From an uncultured Allobosea sp. (lineage in GTDB: Bacteria > Pseudomonadota > Alphaproteobacteria > Rhizobiales > Beijerinckiaceae): 64,000 bases of DNA. Of the stretch, positions 45,139 to 52,655 are shown in pieces; positions within the stretch are counted from its first letter, which is position 1; every line of letters starts with the position of its first letter. Below the pieces are notes generated by a model, which did no database searches, was not told where the DNA came from, and saw nothing but the letters and a program-made list of their open reading frames with translations. A program made the position numbers and the translations under genes. Where the stretch lies: contig NZ_CAMFJF010000012.1 of NCBI RefSeq assembly GCF_945956895.1, forward strand, positions 54,931 through 118,930, in the 5' to 3' direction.

Positions 45139-46104
45139 GTGGCCGTCTATACCGAAGTGCCCGATGACGAGATGGCCGCCTTCGTGGCGCGCTACGGCAT
45201 CGGCGAGCTCCTCTCCGCCAAGGGCATCGCCGAAGGCGTCGAGAACTCGAACTACCTGATCCGCACCACGCAGGGCGCCTTCATCCTCACGCTCTACGAG
45301 AAGCGGGTGAACCCGGACGACCTGCCCTTCTTTCTCGGCCTGATCCAGCATTTGGCCTCGCGCGGGGTGATCTGTCCGCAGCCGGTCAGCGACAGCCGCG
45401 GCGAGATGCTCGGCCGCCTCGCCGGGCGCCCGGCCGCAATCGTCACCTTCCTTGACGGCCTCTCGGTACGTCGCCCGACATCCGCGCATTGCCAGGAGCT
45501 CGGCCGCGGCCTTGCTCTGCTGCATCAGGCTGGCGCCGATTTCGCGATGGAGCGGGTCAATGCGCTCTCCGTGCCGGGCTGGCGTCCGCTTGCCGAGCAG
45601 GCCGGGGCCGATGCCGACAAGGTCTCGCCCGGCCTCGCGCGCCGCGTCGTCGCCGAGATTGCCGTGCATGAGGCGAGCTGGCCGCAGGGCCTGCCCCGCG
45701 GCGTCATCCATGCCGATCTTTTTCCCAACAACGTCTTCTTCATCGGTGACCGGCTTTCGGGGCTGATCGACTTCTATTTCGCCTGCACCGACGCCTATGC
45801 TTATGACCTCGCGATCTGCCTGAACTCCTGGTGCTTCGAGGCTGACGGCTCGTTCAACCTGACCAAGGGCCAGGCCATGCTCGCCGGCTACGAGAGCGTG
45901 CGGCCCTTGAACGAAGCTGAGGTCGAGGCGCTGCCGCAGCTCTGCCGCGGCTCGGCACTGCGCTTTCTGCTGACGCGCCTCGTCGACTGGCTGAACGTGC
46001 CTCCCGGCGCCCTGGTCAAACCGCATGACCCGCTCGAATACGACCGCAAACTCGCCTTCCACCAGCGCGTCGCCGATGCCCGCGAATACGGATTGAAGCG
46101 GTGA
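45139..46104 (+). CDS. thrB: homoserine kinase, ThrB2 (APH-fold) type
   Basis: Phosphorylates homoserine in threonine synthesis. The 321-residue protein has the aminoglycoside-phosphotransferase fold and not the GHMP fold of E. coli ThrB. It has [20 protein letters not shown], the catalytic loop [14 protein letters not shown] and metal-binding [13 protein letters not shown] start at 45139. Its stop overlaps the rnhA start by four bases. It complements thrC at 57616. Confidence 0.95.
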   Translation: MAVYTEVPDDEMAAFVARYGIGELLSAKGIAEGVENSNYLIRTTQGAFILTLYEKRVNPDDLPFFLGLIQHLASRGVICPQPVSDSRGEMLGRLAGRPAAIVTFLDGLSVRRPTSAHCQELGRGLALLHQAGADFAMERVNALSVPGWRPLAEQAGADADKVSPGLARRVVAEIAVHEASWPQGLPRGVIHADLFPNNVFFIGDRLSGLIDFYFACTDAYAYDLAICLNSWCFEADGSFNLTKGQAMLAGYESVRPLNEAEVEALPQLCRGSALRFLLTRLVDWLNVPPGALVKPHDPLEYDRKLAFHQRVADAREYGLKR

Positions 46105-46553
46105 GCGGCGATACGGTCGAAGTCTGGACGGACGGCGCCTGCTCGGGAAATCCCGGGCCCGGCGGTTGGGGCGCGATCCTCACTTTCAACGGCGTTGAGA
46201 AGGAACTCTCGGGCGGCGAGGCGCAGACCACCAATAACCGCATGGAATTGATGGCGGCGATTGCGGCGCTGGAGGCGCTGAAGCGCCCCGTCACGGTCGC
46301 GCTCCACACCGACAGCCAGTATCTGCGCCAGGGCATCACCGGATGGATCCATGGCTGGAAGAAGAACGGCTGGAAGACGGCTGATCGCAAGCCGGTCAAG
46401 AATGCCGAGCTCTGGCAGCGCCTCGAGGCTGCGCTCGGCCGCCACAAGATCGAGTGGAAATGGGTCAAGGGCCATGCCGGCGACGAGATGAACGAGCGCG
46501 CCGACGCCCTGGCGCGGGCCGGCATGGCGCCGTTCAAGAGTGGCGGTCGCTGA
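46101..46553 (+). CDS. rnhA: ribonuclease HI
   Basis: Cleaves RNA in RNA:DNA hybrids. The 150-residue protein has the DEDD set D11 ([10 protein letters not shown]), E49 (NNRMELMA), D71 (HTDSQYL) and D135 (NERADALA), with H125 in VKGHAGDE. The basic protrusion [17 protein letters not shown] is present. It starts at GTG 46101 within the thrB stop. Confidence 0.96.
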   Translation: MSGDTVEVWTDGACSGNPGPGGWGAILTFNGVEKELSGGEAQTTNNRMELMAAIAALEALKRPVTVALHTDSQYLRQGITGWIHGWKKNGWKTADRKPVKNAELWQRLEAALGRHKIEWKWVKGHAGDEMNERADALARAGMAPFKSGGR

Positions 46554-46600
46554 AGTTGCTACGGCAGGGTTTCAGATCGAGCGTGTTTTCATAAGACGCG

Positions 46601-46698
46601 GGTCATCCCGGACGCAGCGTAGCGGAGATCCGGGATCCATGCCTGAACCTCGATCGGAGGCGCTCCGGCATGGATCCCGGGTCAAGCCCGGGATGACC
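46601..46698. repeat. dispersed palindromic repeat (GTCATCCCGG type)
   Basis: GGTCATCCCGGACGCAGCGT pairs with the complement of AAGCCCGGGATGACC, and GATCCGGGATCCATGCC with GGCATGGATCCCGGGTC. It supplies the last six codons and stop of the minus-strand GNAT gene. Confidence 0.82.
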
Positions 46699-47509
46699 CT
46701 GTGTTTCCGTGCAAAGTCGTCACGCCTTGTCGCGCGTGCAGGTAATGGGTCAGGCGCAGGAGCGGCTTCATTCCGAGCGCCTCGGCCAGCCGGATCGAGG
46801 CGGTGTTCTCCTCATGGACCTGATAGCGCGCCAGCAACCCGCGCCGGGCCAGTTCGCCGAGAGCGGCGCCGACCACGCGCGATCCCAGACCGCGCCCGCG
46901 CTGATCGGGCTGCGTGACGACGCCGCCGATCTCCCAGACGCTGCCATAGCTCTCGAAGGCGAGGCAGACCGAAAGCGGCTCCGCGCCTGAGCCGATCCTG
47001 CAAGTGAAGGCGCGTCCGCTTGCCAGCAGCGGCGACAGCCAGTCCCGTTGATGATCCTGCGTGCGATAGAGCGCAAACATGGCGTCCGTGGCGCTGTCCG
47101 TAACGGTGACGCCGTCGCGGCCGGGAGCGCGTATGGGCGATGTGAACGACAGGAAGCTGGTCTGGCGCGCGAGCGGATAATGTCGCTGGACGACCGCCTG
47201 CTCGGCCGCGCTGCACAGCTTGAAGACGATGCCGCCATCTGCCGGAAGCGCGGCGAGCAGCGTTTCCGTCAGCGCCGCATCGTCGCTGCGGATGAGGGCG
47301 GCATAGGCCGCTGCCGGATAGGCCTTGCGATCGTAGTCGCTGGCCTGCGTATCGAGCAGGACGAGCGTCGCCGCACCGGCCGGCGAGAGCTGCTGAAACG
47401 CGCGCGTATGCCGCGGAAAGGCCGCGAGATGCTTCAGCAGGACGACATTGCCGAGCGGATCGGCGCCGAGCCGCTCGATGATGGCGTGTCTGTCCCGGAC
47501 CGCGATCAC
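46682..47509 (-). CDS. GNAT-family acetyltransferase
   Basis: 275 residues. The N-terminal half is a divergent GNAT-like domain. The C-terminal half has the acetyl-CoA-binding GVVTQPDQRGRGLGSRVVGA and ENTASIRLAEALGMKP. GTG start at 47509. The last codons run into the palindromic repeat at 46601, so the true ancestral end may have been shorter. It follows another GNAT gene by 20 bases. Substrate unknown. Confidence 0.82.
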   Translation of the reverse strand: MIAVRDRHAIIERLGADPLGNVVLLKHLAAFPRHTRAFQQLSPAGAATLVLLDTQASDYDRKAYPAAAYAALIRSDDAALTETLLAALPADGGIVFKLCSAAEQAVVQRHYPLARQTSFLSFTSPIRAPGRDGVTVTDSATDAMFALYRTQDHQRDWLSPLLASGRAFTCRIGSGAEPLSVCLAFESYGSVWEIGGVVTQPDQRGRGLGSRVVGAALGELARRGLLARYQVHEENTASIRLAEALGMKPLLRLTHYLHARQGVTTLHGNTGSSRA

Positions 47510-47529
47510 GATCGCCCGGCCGAAGGCTC

Positions 47530-47979
47530 TCAGCCGAGCGGCTGGCGATAGACGATGAAGCCCGACTTGTCGGCGACCTTGTCGTAGAGCGCCTGTCCCT
47601 GCAGATTGGTCTCATGCGTCTGCCAGTAGACGCGGTAGCAGTTCTTCGCCCGCGCCATCTGGTTCACGGCCTCGATCAGCTTGCGGCCGATGCCGGTGCC
47701 GCGCGATTCCGGCACGGTGAACAGGTCCTGCAGATAGCAGATCGGCTTCTCGCTCCAGGTCGTGCGGTGGATCACCCAGTTGACCATGCCGAGCGGCTTG
47801 TCGCCCTGGAAGGCAAGGAAGCCGCCCATCGGTTCCTCCCCGCCGGTCAGGCGCCCGAAGGTGATGGCGTCGATTTCCGGTGGCAGCGTCGCCTTGTAGA
47901 AGGTCAGATAGCCATGCCAGAGCGGCGTCCAGGCATCCCGGTCGGTCGCGGCAAGCGGGCGAATGACGATATCGGCCAT
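47530..47979 (-). CDS. GNAT-family N-acetyltransferase
   Basis: 149 residues. The acetyl-CoA site is YLQDLFTVPESRGTGIGRKL followed by IEAVNQMARAKNCYRVYWQT and ALYDKVADKSGFIVYRQ, similar to small amino-acid or polyamine acetyltransferases. Substrate not predictable. It and the next gene form a short operon. Confidence 0.88.
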   Translation of the reverse strand: MADIVIRPLAATDRDAWTPLWHGYLTFYKATLPPEIDAITFGRLTGGEEPMGGFLAFQGDKPLGMVNWVIHRTTWSEKPICYLQDLFTVPESRGTGIGRKLIEAVNQMARAKNCYRVYWQTHETNLQGQALYDKVADKSGFIVYRQPLG

Positions 47980-48052
47980 CGGTGTTTTCCTCCGGCCCGC
48001 AAGCTAGCCGGGGCTTCGCGGCTTGTCTCATGACAAGCGCAGATCGGATCGA

Positions 48053-48283
48053 TCAGCTGGGTTGGTCCGATGCGAGGAAGCGCTCGACAGCGCTGGCGCT
48101 CAGAGCCTGAGCGGGATCTTCCCTCCAAAGATCGAGAATGATCGTCGCCAGGCGGGCTCTCGCCCGCCTCTGCTGCTGGCCGCCGATGGTATTGACGCTG
48201 TTCACCGCCACCCAGGCTGCATCGAAAGCGCCAGCCAATTTTGCCAGATCCGCAGGTTCGACAACGAAGCCTTGAAACGGCAT
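48053..48283 (-). CDS. small conserved hypothetical protein
   Basis: 76 residues, predicted helical and soluble. Sequence FVVEPADLAKLAGAFDAAW and ARLATIILDLWREDPAQALS. I recall similar small proteins in Bradyrhizobiaceae-type genomes without assigned function. ATG 48283 is preferred because a GGAGAGG precedes it. Confidence 0.62.
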   Translation of the reverse strand: MPFQGFVVEPADLAKLAGAFDAAWVAVNSVNTIGGQQQRRARARLATIILDLWREDPAQALSASAVERFLASDQPS

Positions 48284-48352
48284 GTCCTCTCCCCATACGC
48301 CAGAGAAGTGGAACAATTTAATTGGCAGCGCACGCCTCGCAATGTCAAAAGC

Positions 48353-48385
48353 TAGGTCGGCTTCCGACCCGCTGCGGACTCAAGG
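48353..48385 (+). repeat. hairpin-type dispersed motif, copy 3
   Basis: TAGGTCGGCTTCCGACCCGC followed by TGCGGAC. Same orientation as the copies at 13247 and 13703. It overlaps the last codons of the lipoprotein gene. Confidence 0.65.
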
Positions 48386-48745
48386 AACGAAAGTTCGAAA
48401 GCATCCTTGATCCCCCTTTATGCGGGCGATCTTATCAGTCGGATTGCGGGTGAAGCTGAGCTCCCCAATAGGGTTGGTCGATCCCTGTATTATTTGGCCG
48501 CAGTGTGCGACGCCGCCCGCGTTGGAGAAAACGAATATTCCGAACTCATCATTGTCTATCTCTGCGCGAAATCCCTGAGAGGTTAGCTCCTCTTTTAGCT
48601 TGGAATAAGCACTCCCGGCGGGATAGGACGCCTTTATATGAGCGTTGAACTGGTGCCCATCTAAGGGGAGTTTCGACCCACAGGCGCTCAATATCAGGCC
48701 CCAGATAGCTAATTGAAAAAACTTATTTGCTGCCACTCTCCGCAT
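48380..48745 (-). CDS. small putative lipoprotein
   Basis: 121 residues with a signal peptide ending in a lipobox LSAC (ILSACGSKLP), so it should be lipidated at that Cys. The mature domain contains two more Cys and no recognised fold. GC content is lower than in neighbouring housekeeping genes. It is bracketed by motif copies at 48353 and 48784. Function unknown. Confidence 0.6.
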   Translation of the reverse strand: MRRVAANKFFQLAIWGLILSACGSKLPLDGHQFNAHIKASYPAGSAYSKLKEELTSQGFRAEIDNDEFGIFVFSNAGGVAHCGQIIQGSTNPIGELSFTRNPTDKIARIKGDQGCFRTFVP

Positions 48746-48783
48746 TGCTGCTTGCCGCTTTCATCTGGGCCAATCACACATAT

Positions 48784-48815
48784 AAGGCCCGCTTCCGACC
48801 CGTTGCGGACCTTTC
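48784..48815 (+). repeat. hairpin-type dispersed motif, copy 4
   Basis: CCCGCTTCCGACCCGTTGCG followed by GACCTTTC, between the lipoprotein gene and the next orphan gene. Confidence 0.65.
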
Positions 48816-48896
48816 AGGTTGCAGCGAAACTATCGCCTTCAGCTGCTTTCGTGCATGCAATGGGCTGTCGAAGCGACAGGTTAACGAGCGTCAAAA

Positions 48897-49307
48897 ATGC
48901 ACAAGCGCACAATCCTCTGGCCCTTCGCATTTGCGGTATTTTGCCTAGCGACGGGCGCACTGTTGTCGGCTGGCGACGTTATGGCGAAGAAAAAGAGCGG
49001 CGGCCAAGGCTTGGTCGGTTGGTGCTGGCGTAACGCCGACGGCGTAAACCGCCGAGAGATGTGCTTCGGCAGAGAGCCTCGACTGACGATGTCAACGGGA
49101 AACCAGATCGAGGGTTTTGAGCGCGAGGCGCTCTATCGAGCGCTTCATACAAGCGTCCTACAGATCGTCGGCTTTCCCGGAGAAGGATGGCCCAGCCGTT
49201 CATCTTTGCTGGAATGCCAGTTCGAAATTCCAGCCCCAAACGTTTTTCAGCTGAGTGGGTGTGACCTCGGCGGCCGGTGGGACCGGTCGAGGAAGCATAC
49301 TGATTAG
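48897..49307 (+). CDS. small exported protein of unknown function
   Basis: 136 residues. A hydrophobic N-terminus (WPFAFAVFCLATGALLSAG) is followed by MAKKKSGGQG, fitting a signal peptide. The mature part has four Cys (WCWR, MCFG, ECQF, GCDL) and probably two disulfides. The last codons overlap motif copy 5. No family recognised. Confidence 0.55.
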   Translation: MHKRTILWPFAFAVFCLATGALLSAGDVMAKKKSGGQGLVGWCWRNADGVNRREMCFGREPRLTMSTGNQIEGFEREALYRALHTSVLQIVGFPGEGWPSRSSLLECQFEIPAPNVFQLSGCDLGGRWDRSRKHTD

Positions 49308-49335
49308 GTCGGCATCCGACCCGTAACAGACATTC
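49305..49335 (+). repeat. hairpin-type dispersed motif, copy 5
   Basis: TAGGTCGGCATCCGACCCGT followed by AACAGACATTCC, a diverged copy that begins at the stop of the 48897 gene. Confidence 0.55.
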
Positions 49336-49394
49336 CGCTGATTGCGGTCGCGACCGCATCGCATCTTCAAACCGACATCAATTGGGGGTTCTGT

Positions 49395-49607
49395 TCAATT
49401 TCCGGCCTTGCTATCGGGGTAAAGCCGTCTTTTCAACAGCCGTCGGATCAACAAGTGAGACGGAATGGCAAATAGCGTTATAGCGACAATGGCAATCCAA
49501 GGCTCTATCGTGCTTTGAAACATGAAATACCAGGACACTAAAATTATGACTGGCAAGTTCAAGATTCCAGTTAACATGTCTATCTTGCCGGATTGCTCTT
49601 TATTCAT
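49395..49607 (-). CDS. small two-helix membrane protein of unknown function
   Basis: About 70 residues with two transmembrane segments (roughly 12-32 and 38-56) and a basic C-terminus (RRLLKRRLY). AT-richer than the surroundings. GTG at 49610 is an alternative start with better Shine-Dalgarno spacing. It lies between motif copies at 49305 and 49696. Function unknown. Confidence 0.5.
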   Translation of the reverse strand: MNKEQSGKIDMLTGILNLPVIILVSWYFMFQSTIEPWIAIVAITLFAIPSHLLIRRLLKRRLYPDSKAGN

Positions 49608-49695
49608 CACCTCAATGTCTCTCCTTCACTTGCGGCTTGATCTGCATGGGTTGCAATGACGGACTTGGTGACCTCGTGTCTAGCTGTGGAGGGGT

Positions 49696-49729
49696 TAATG
49701 TCTGCTTCCGACCCTTTGCTGACATTTGC
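49696..49729 (+). repeat. hairpin-type dispersed motif, copy 6
   Basis: GTCTGCTTCCGACCCTTTGC followed by TGACATTTGCC. It marks the right end of the orphan cluster, before the peroxiredoxin terminator. Confidence 0.65.
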
Positions 49730-49752
49730 CCAATCCGGCCCGCCGACAAGAA

Positions 49753-49777
49753 GGCCCGCGCAGCGCCTGCGCGGGCC
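49753..49777 (-). terminator. rho-independent terminator of peroxiredoxin gene
   Basis: An 11-bp GC-rich stem (GGCCCGCGCAG and complement) with a 3-base loop. On the minus strand it is followed by TTCTTG, 25 bases past the peroxiredoxin stop. Confidence 0.75.
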
Positions 49778-49802
49778 CCAATCTGTCTCCGTGCCTTGAG
49801 GC

Positions 49803-50288
49803 TCAGAGCTTGGCGAGCATCGCCTCGGCGCCAGAGGCTTCCGCCTTGCCGGCGGCTTCCTCGACATTGAGCAGCTTCACCACGCCGTCCTCGACCAGCA
49901 TCGAATAGCGCTGCGAGCGGGTGCCGAGGCCGAAGCCCGAGCCGTCCATCGACAAGCCGATCTCCTTGGCGAAATCGGCATTGCCGTCCGAGAGGAACTC
50001 GATCACGCCGGCGCCGCCGGTCGCCTTCGACCAGGCGTCCATGACGAAGACGTCGTTGACGCCGGTCACCATGATGGCGTCGACGCCCTTCGCCTTGATC
50101 TCGGCCGCCTTCTCCAGGAAACCCGGCAGGTGGTTGCGATGGCAGGTCGGGGTGAAGGCGCCGGGGACGGCGAAGAGCACCACCTTCTTGCCGGCGAACA
50201 GGTCATCGGTCGTGCGCGCGGCCGGTCCGTCGGCGGTCATGACGCGGAACGTCACTTGGGGAAGCTTGTCACCCACCTTGATGGTCAT
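49803..50288 (-). CDS. peroxiredoxin, Prx5 type
   Basis: A 161-residue thiol peroxidase. The peroxidatic Cys is C49 in VPGAFTPTCHRNHLPGF, the PxxxTxxC signature. GTRSQRYSMLVEDGVVK is the conserved C-terminal segment. Length and start match the AhpE/Prx5 group that uses glutathione or glutaredoxin for reduction. The long upstream open frame is not coding. Confidence 0.93.
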   Translation of the reverse strand: MTIKVGDKLPQVTFRVMTADGPAARTTDDLFAGKKVVLFAVPGAFTPTCHRNHLPGFLEKAAEIKAKGVDAIMVTGVNDVFVMDAWSKATGGAGVIEFLSDGNADFAKEIGLSMDGSGFGLGTRSQRYSMLVEDGVVKLLNVEEAAGKAEASGAEAMLAKL

Positions 50289-50341
50289 GAGCCTGTCTCT
50301 CCGTAAAGCCTGCGGCCAGAGGGGCCGCCCGGCCTCACGGA

Positions 50342-51205
50342 TTAGGGCTTGCCGGCGGGGATGTCGAGTTCCAGCCGCGTCTCGATCGGTCGCGGCGTGC
50401 CGCGCACGGTGAAGATCAGCGGGATCGGGCCGGCCGCGCCTTTCGGCCGCTCGTCGATCCGGATCTGGGCGAGGACCGTGCCGTCCGCCTGCGGCGTCAA
50501 TCGGGACTTGCCGAAGGACCACATGCCCGAGCCCTCGACGAAGACGTCCTCGATCCGGCCGTCCGCTGGCGGTTGCAGGATGAGGCGCAGGCCGGGATCG
50601 ACCACGCTGTCGTCCGGACCGGCGTCGACAATCGCGATCTTCTCCTTGTGGGGGCCGGGCTTGGCCGGGACCGGCACGCGCGCCTCGAAGCTTTCGAGAC
50701 GCGGCGAGGTCACGGTCGTCACGCCGGGTTCGAGCCACAGGCTGGCCTCGCCCTTGGCGGGAATGCAGATCTTCTCGCAGACGGCGTAGTCGAGCTTGAG
50801 CACGACGAGGACCGGCCGCGACGGATCGACCGGCTGGACCGAGATCGGGATCACGACCTCGCCGACATAGCCGATGGAATAGCCGGCCGAATCCTGGAAA
50901 CGCTCCGGCACCGGCCAGCGCACGTCGAGCCCGCCGATATTGGTCGAGCCCGACCAGTCGAAGGCCGGCGGCACGCCGAACTGACCGGGGCTGCGCCAAT
51001 AGGTCTTGAACCCCGCCGACATCACGATCTCGACGCCGACGCGCTGCTTGCCGGTCGCGGTGGTCGGCCCGGCGATCAGGCGCAACTTCGCATGCTCGCT
51101 CGCCGACCAGGGCGAGGTGGCGGCTTCCGTCGTCGCCTCCTGGGCGTGGGCAGCGGAGCCCAGCGCCAGCGGGAGCGCGGCCAGCAAGGGAAGAATGCGG
51201 TTCAC
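50342..51205 (-). CDS. exported DsbD N-terminal-domain (DsbD-alpha-like) protein
   Basis: 287 residues with a signal peptide (LPLLAALPLALGSAAHAQ). The mature protein has the immunoglobulin-like DsbD-alpha fold signature with a redox pair in YAVCEKICIPAKGEASL. It lacks the transmembrane and thioredoxin parts of full DsbD. Likely a periplasmic thiol carrier receiving electrons from a CcdA/ScsB-type partner. GTG 51205 is chosen because it starts the signal peptide. It is upstream of the peroxiredoxin by 53 bases. Confidence 0.8.
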   Translation of the reverse strand: MNRILPLLAALPLALGSAAHAQEATTEAATSPWSASEHAKLRLIAGPTTATGKQRVGVEIVMSAGFKTYWRSPGQFGVPPAFDWSGSTNIGGLDVRWPVPERFQDSAGYSIGYVGEVVIPISVQPVDPSRPVLVVLKLDYAVCEKICIPAKGEASLWLEPGVTTVTSPRLESFEARVPVPAKPGPHKEKIAIVDAGPDDSVVDPGLRLILQPPADGRIEDVFVEGSGMWSFGKSRLTPQADGTVLAQIRIDERPKGAAGPIPLIFTVRGTPRPIETRLELDIPAGKP

Positions 51206-51475
51206 GGCCCTGCCTTTAACGATTGCGAGCCTGAAAAGCGAACAAAACCTGTCTTCCTCCGCCGGTCCGCGCTGATGCGGCACGTCGACAGCCTCGCGCA
51301 GGATTGGGGCGCAATCGGGGTGCCGGCCATGGACCGGGCCGAAGCACGCAAACGTGATCCGAATGGACCGTTAGATGCGATGCGCATACCCAAAGGGAAC
51401 CGCCGACGCGATCCTGTCGGAGATTGCGTTTCCCATGGTAGCTTACGCGACCGCCAACACGAGAGGGCCAATGCC

Positions 51476-51796
51476 ATGCTTTTCGCTGTCCTCCTTCGCG
51501 ACAACCCCGAGCGCCTGCATCTTCGGCAAGCTCATGTTGACGAGCATCTCGACTATGTGGCTGCTCAGGGCACCAAGGTTCTCGCGGGTGGCGCTCTACG
51601 TCCCAAGCCCGAGGACGCACCTCAGGGCGCGCTTTGGCTCGTGAACGCCGAGAACAAGGAAGCCGCTCAGGCCATCATCGAAGGCGATCCGTTCTTCAAG
51701 TTGGGTCTGAGGCAATCGGTGGACATCTATCACTGGTCAAAGGGTGTCTGGTCCGAGCCGTTTGCGCAGTGCATGAGTGCTCTCGAAGGCACCTGA
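51476..51796 (+). CDS. YciI-family protein
   Basis: 106 residues with a ferredoxin-like fold. LRQAHVDEHLDYVAAQG carries the His/Asp of the family's putative active site, and GDPFFKLGLRQSVDIYHW matches the C-terminal strand-helix. Some relatives act as muconolactone-isomerase-like or dehalogenase-like enzymes; no function is assigned here. ATG 51476. The 270-bp gap upstream shows no other gene. Confidence 0.85.
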   Translation: MLFAVLLRDNPERLHLRQAHVDEHLDYVAAQGTKVLAGGALRPKPEDAPQGALWLVNAENKEAAQAIIEGDPFFKLGLRQSVDIYHWSKGVWSEPFAQCMSALEGT

Positions 51797-51916
51797 CGGG
51801 CGCATTATGAGCGCACTCTGCGAGGCCATGCAGTCGTTGCAGGTCTTGGTGGGCATGCTCTTCGACATTGGTTAGCTTCAGCCAAGCCTTGCCGATACGG
51901 CCCGACAGCCTCTAGC

Positions 51917-52537
51917 ATGGGCTCCATGAAGATCGGCTCACAATCGCGCGTCGGCGGCCGCAGCTATCTCGATGGGCAATGCCTGATCGCGATGCCGGGC
52001 ATGGCCGATACACGCTTCAGCCGCAGCGTCGTCTATGTCTGCGCCCATTCCGAGGACGGGGCGATGGGCATCATCGTCAACAAGCCGGCGGGCGACACGA
52101 AATTCCCGGAGCTGCTCGTCCAGCTCGACGTGATTCCCTCCGAGGAGGTGATCCGGCTGCCGAGCCGGGCCGAGCGCGTGCAGGTGCTGCGCGGCGGCCC
52201 GGTCGAGACCAAGCGCGGCTTCGTCCTGCATAGCGCCGATTTCTTCCTGGAATCGGCCACCCTGCCGATCGACGAGGGCATCTGCCTGACGGCGACGCTG
52301 GACATCCTGCGCGCCATCGCCACCGGCGAGGGGCCGGAGAACGCCGTGCTGGCGCTGGGCTATGCCGGCTGGGCCGCAGGCCAGCTCGAGGCCGAGATCC
52401 AGTCCAATGGCTGGCTGCATTGCCCGGCCGATCCCGAGTTGCTTTTCGACGAGAGCGTCGAGACCAAATACCAGCGCGCGCTCGGCAAGATCGGCATCGA
52501 TCCGGCATTCCTGTCGCGCGAGGCAGGGCACGCGTGA
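51917..52537 (+). CDS. YqgE/AlgH family protein
   Basis: 206 residues of the UPF0301 family: [50 protein letters not shown] and the [20 protein letters not shown] motif. Family role is unsettled. ATG 51917 is used; ATG 51926 is possible. Confidence 0.9.
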   Translation: MGSMKIGSQSRVGGRSYLDGQCLIAMPGMADTRFSRSVVYVCAHSEDGAMGIIVNKPAGDTKFPELLVQLDVIPSEEVIRLPSRAERVQVLRGGPVETKRGFVLHSADFFLESATLPIDEGICLTATLDILRAIATGEGPENAVLALGYAGWAAGQLEAEIQSNGWLHCPADPELLFDESVETKYQRALGKIGIDPAFLSREAGHA

Positions 52538-52550
52538 ACGGCCGCCACGC

Positions 52551-52647
52551 CGTCATTCTCGGGCGGAGCGAAGCGCAGACCCGGGAATCTCTGGCAGGAT
52601 AGGGCGCCCTCCGTCCGGAGATGCTCGGGTCCAGCCCGGGTATGACG
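52551..52647. repeat. dispersed palindromic repeat (CGTCATTC type)
   Basis: CGTCATTCTCGGGCGGAGCG begins the left arm; CCAGCCCGGGTATGACG ends the right. It is the closest relative of the repeat at 20304 and lies between convergent genes. Confidence 0.8.
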
Positions 52648-52655
52648 CCCTGGTT

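Noticed and set aside
44059..46062. 667-codon minus-strand open frame
   Set aside because: Antisense to ispH and thrB, which are both unambiguous.
48353..49729. A true class 1-type integron
   Set aside because: No integron integrase or attI-like site is in the window, and gene orientations are mixed, so only a cassette-like arrangement is claimed.
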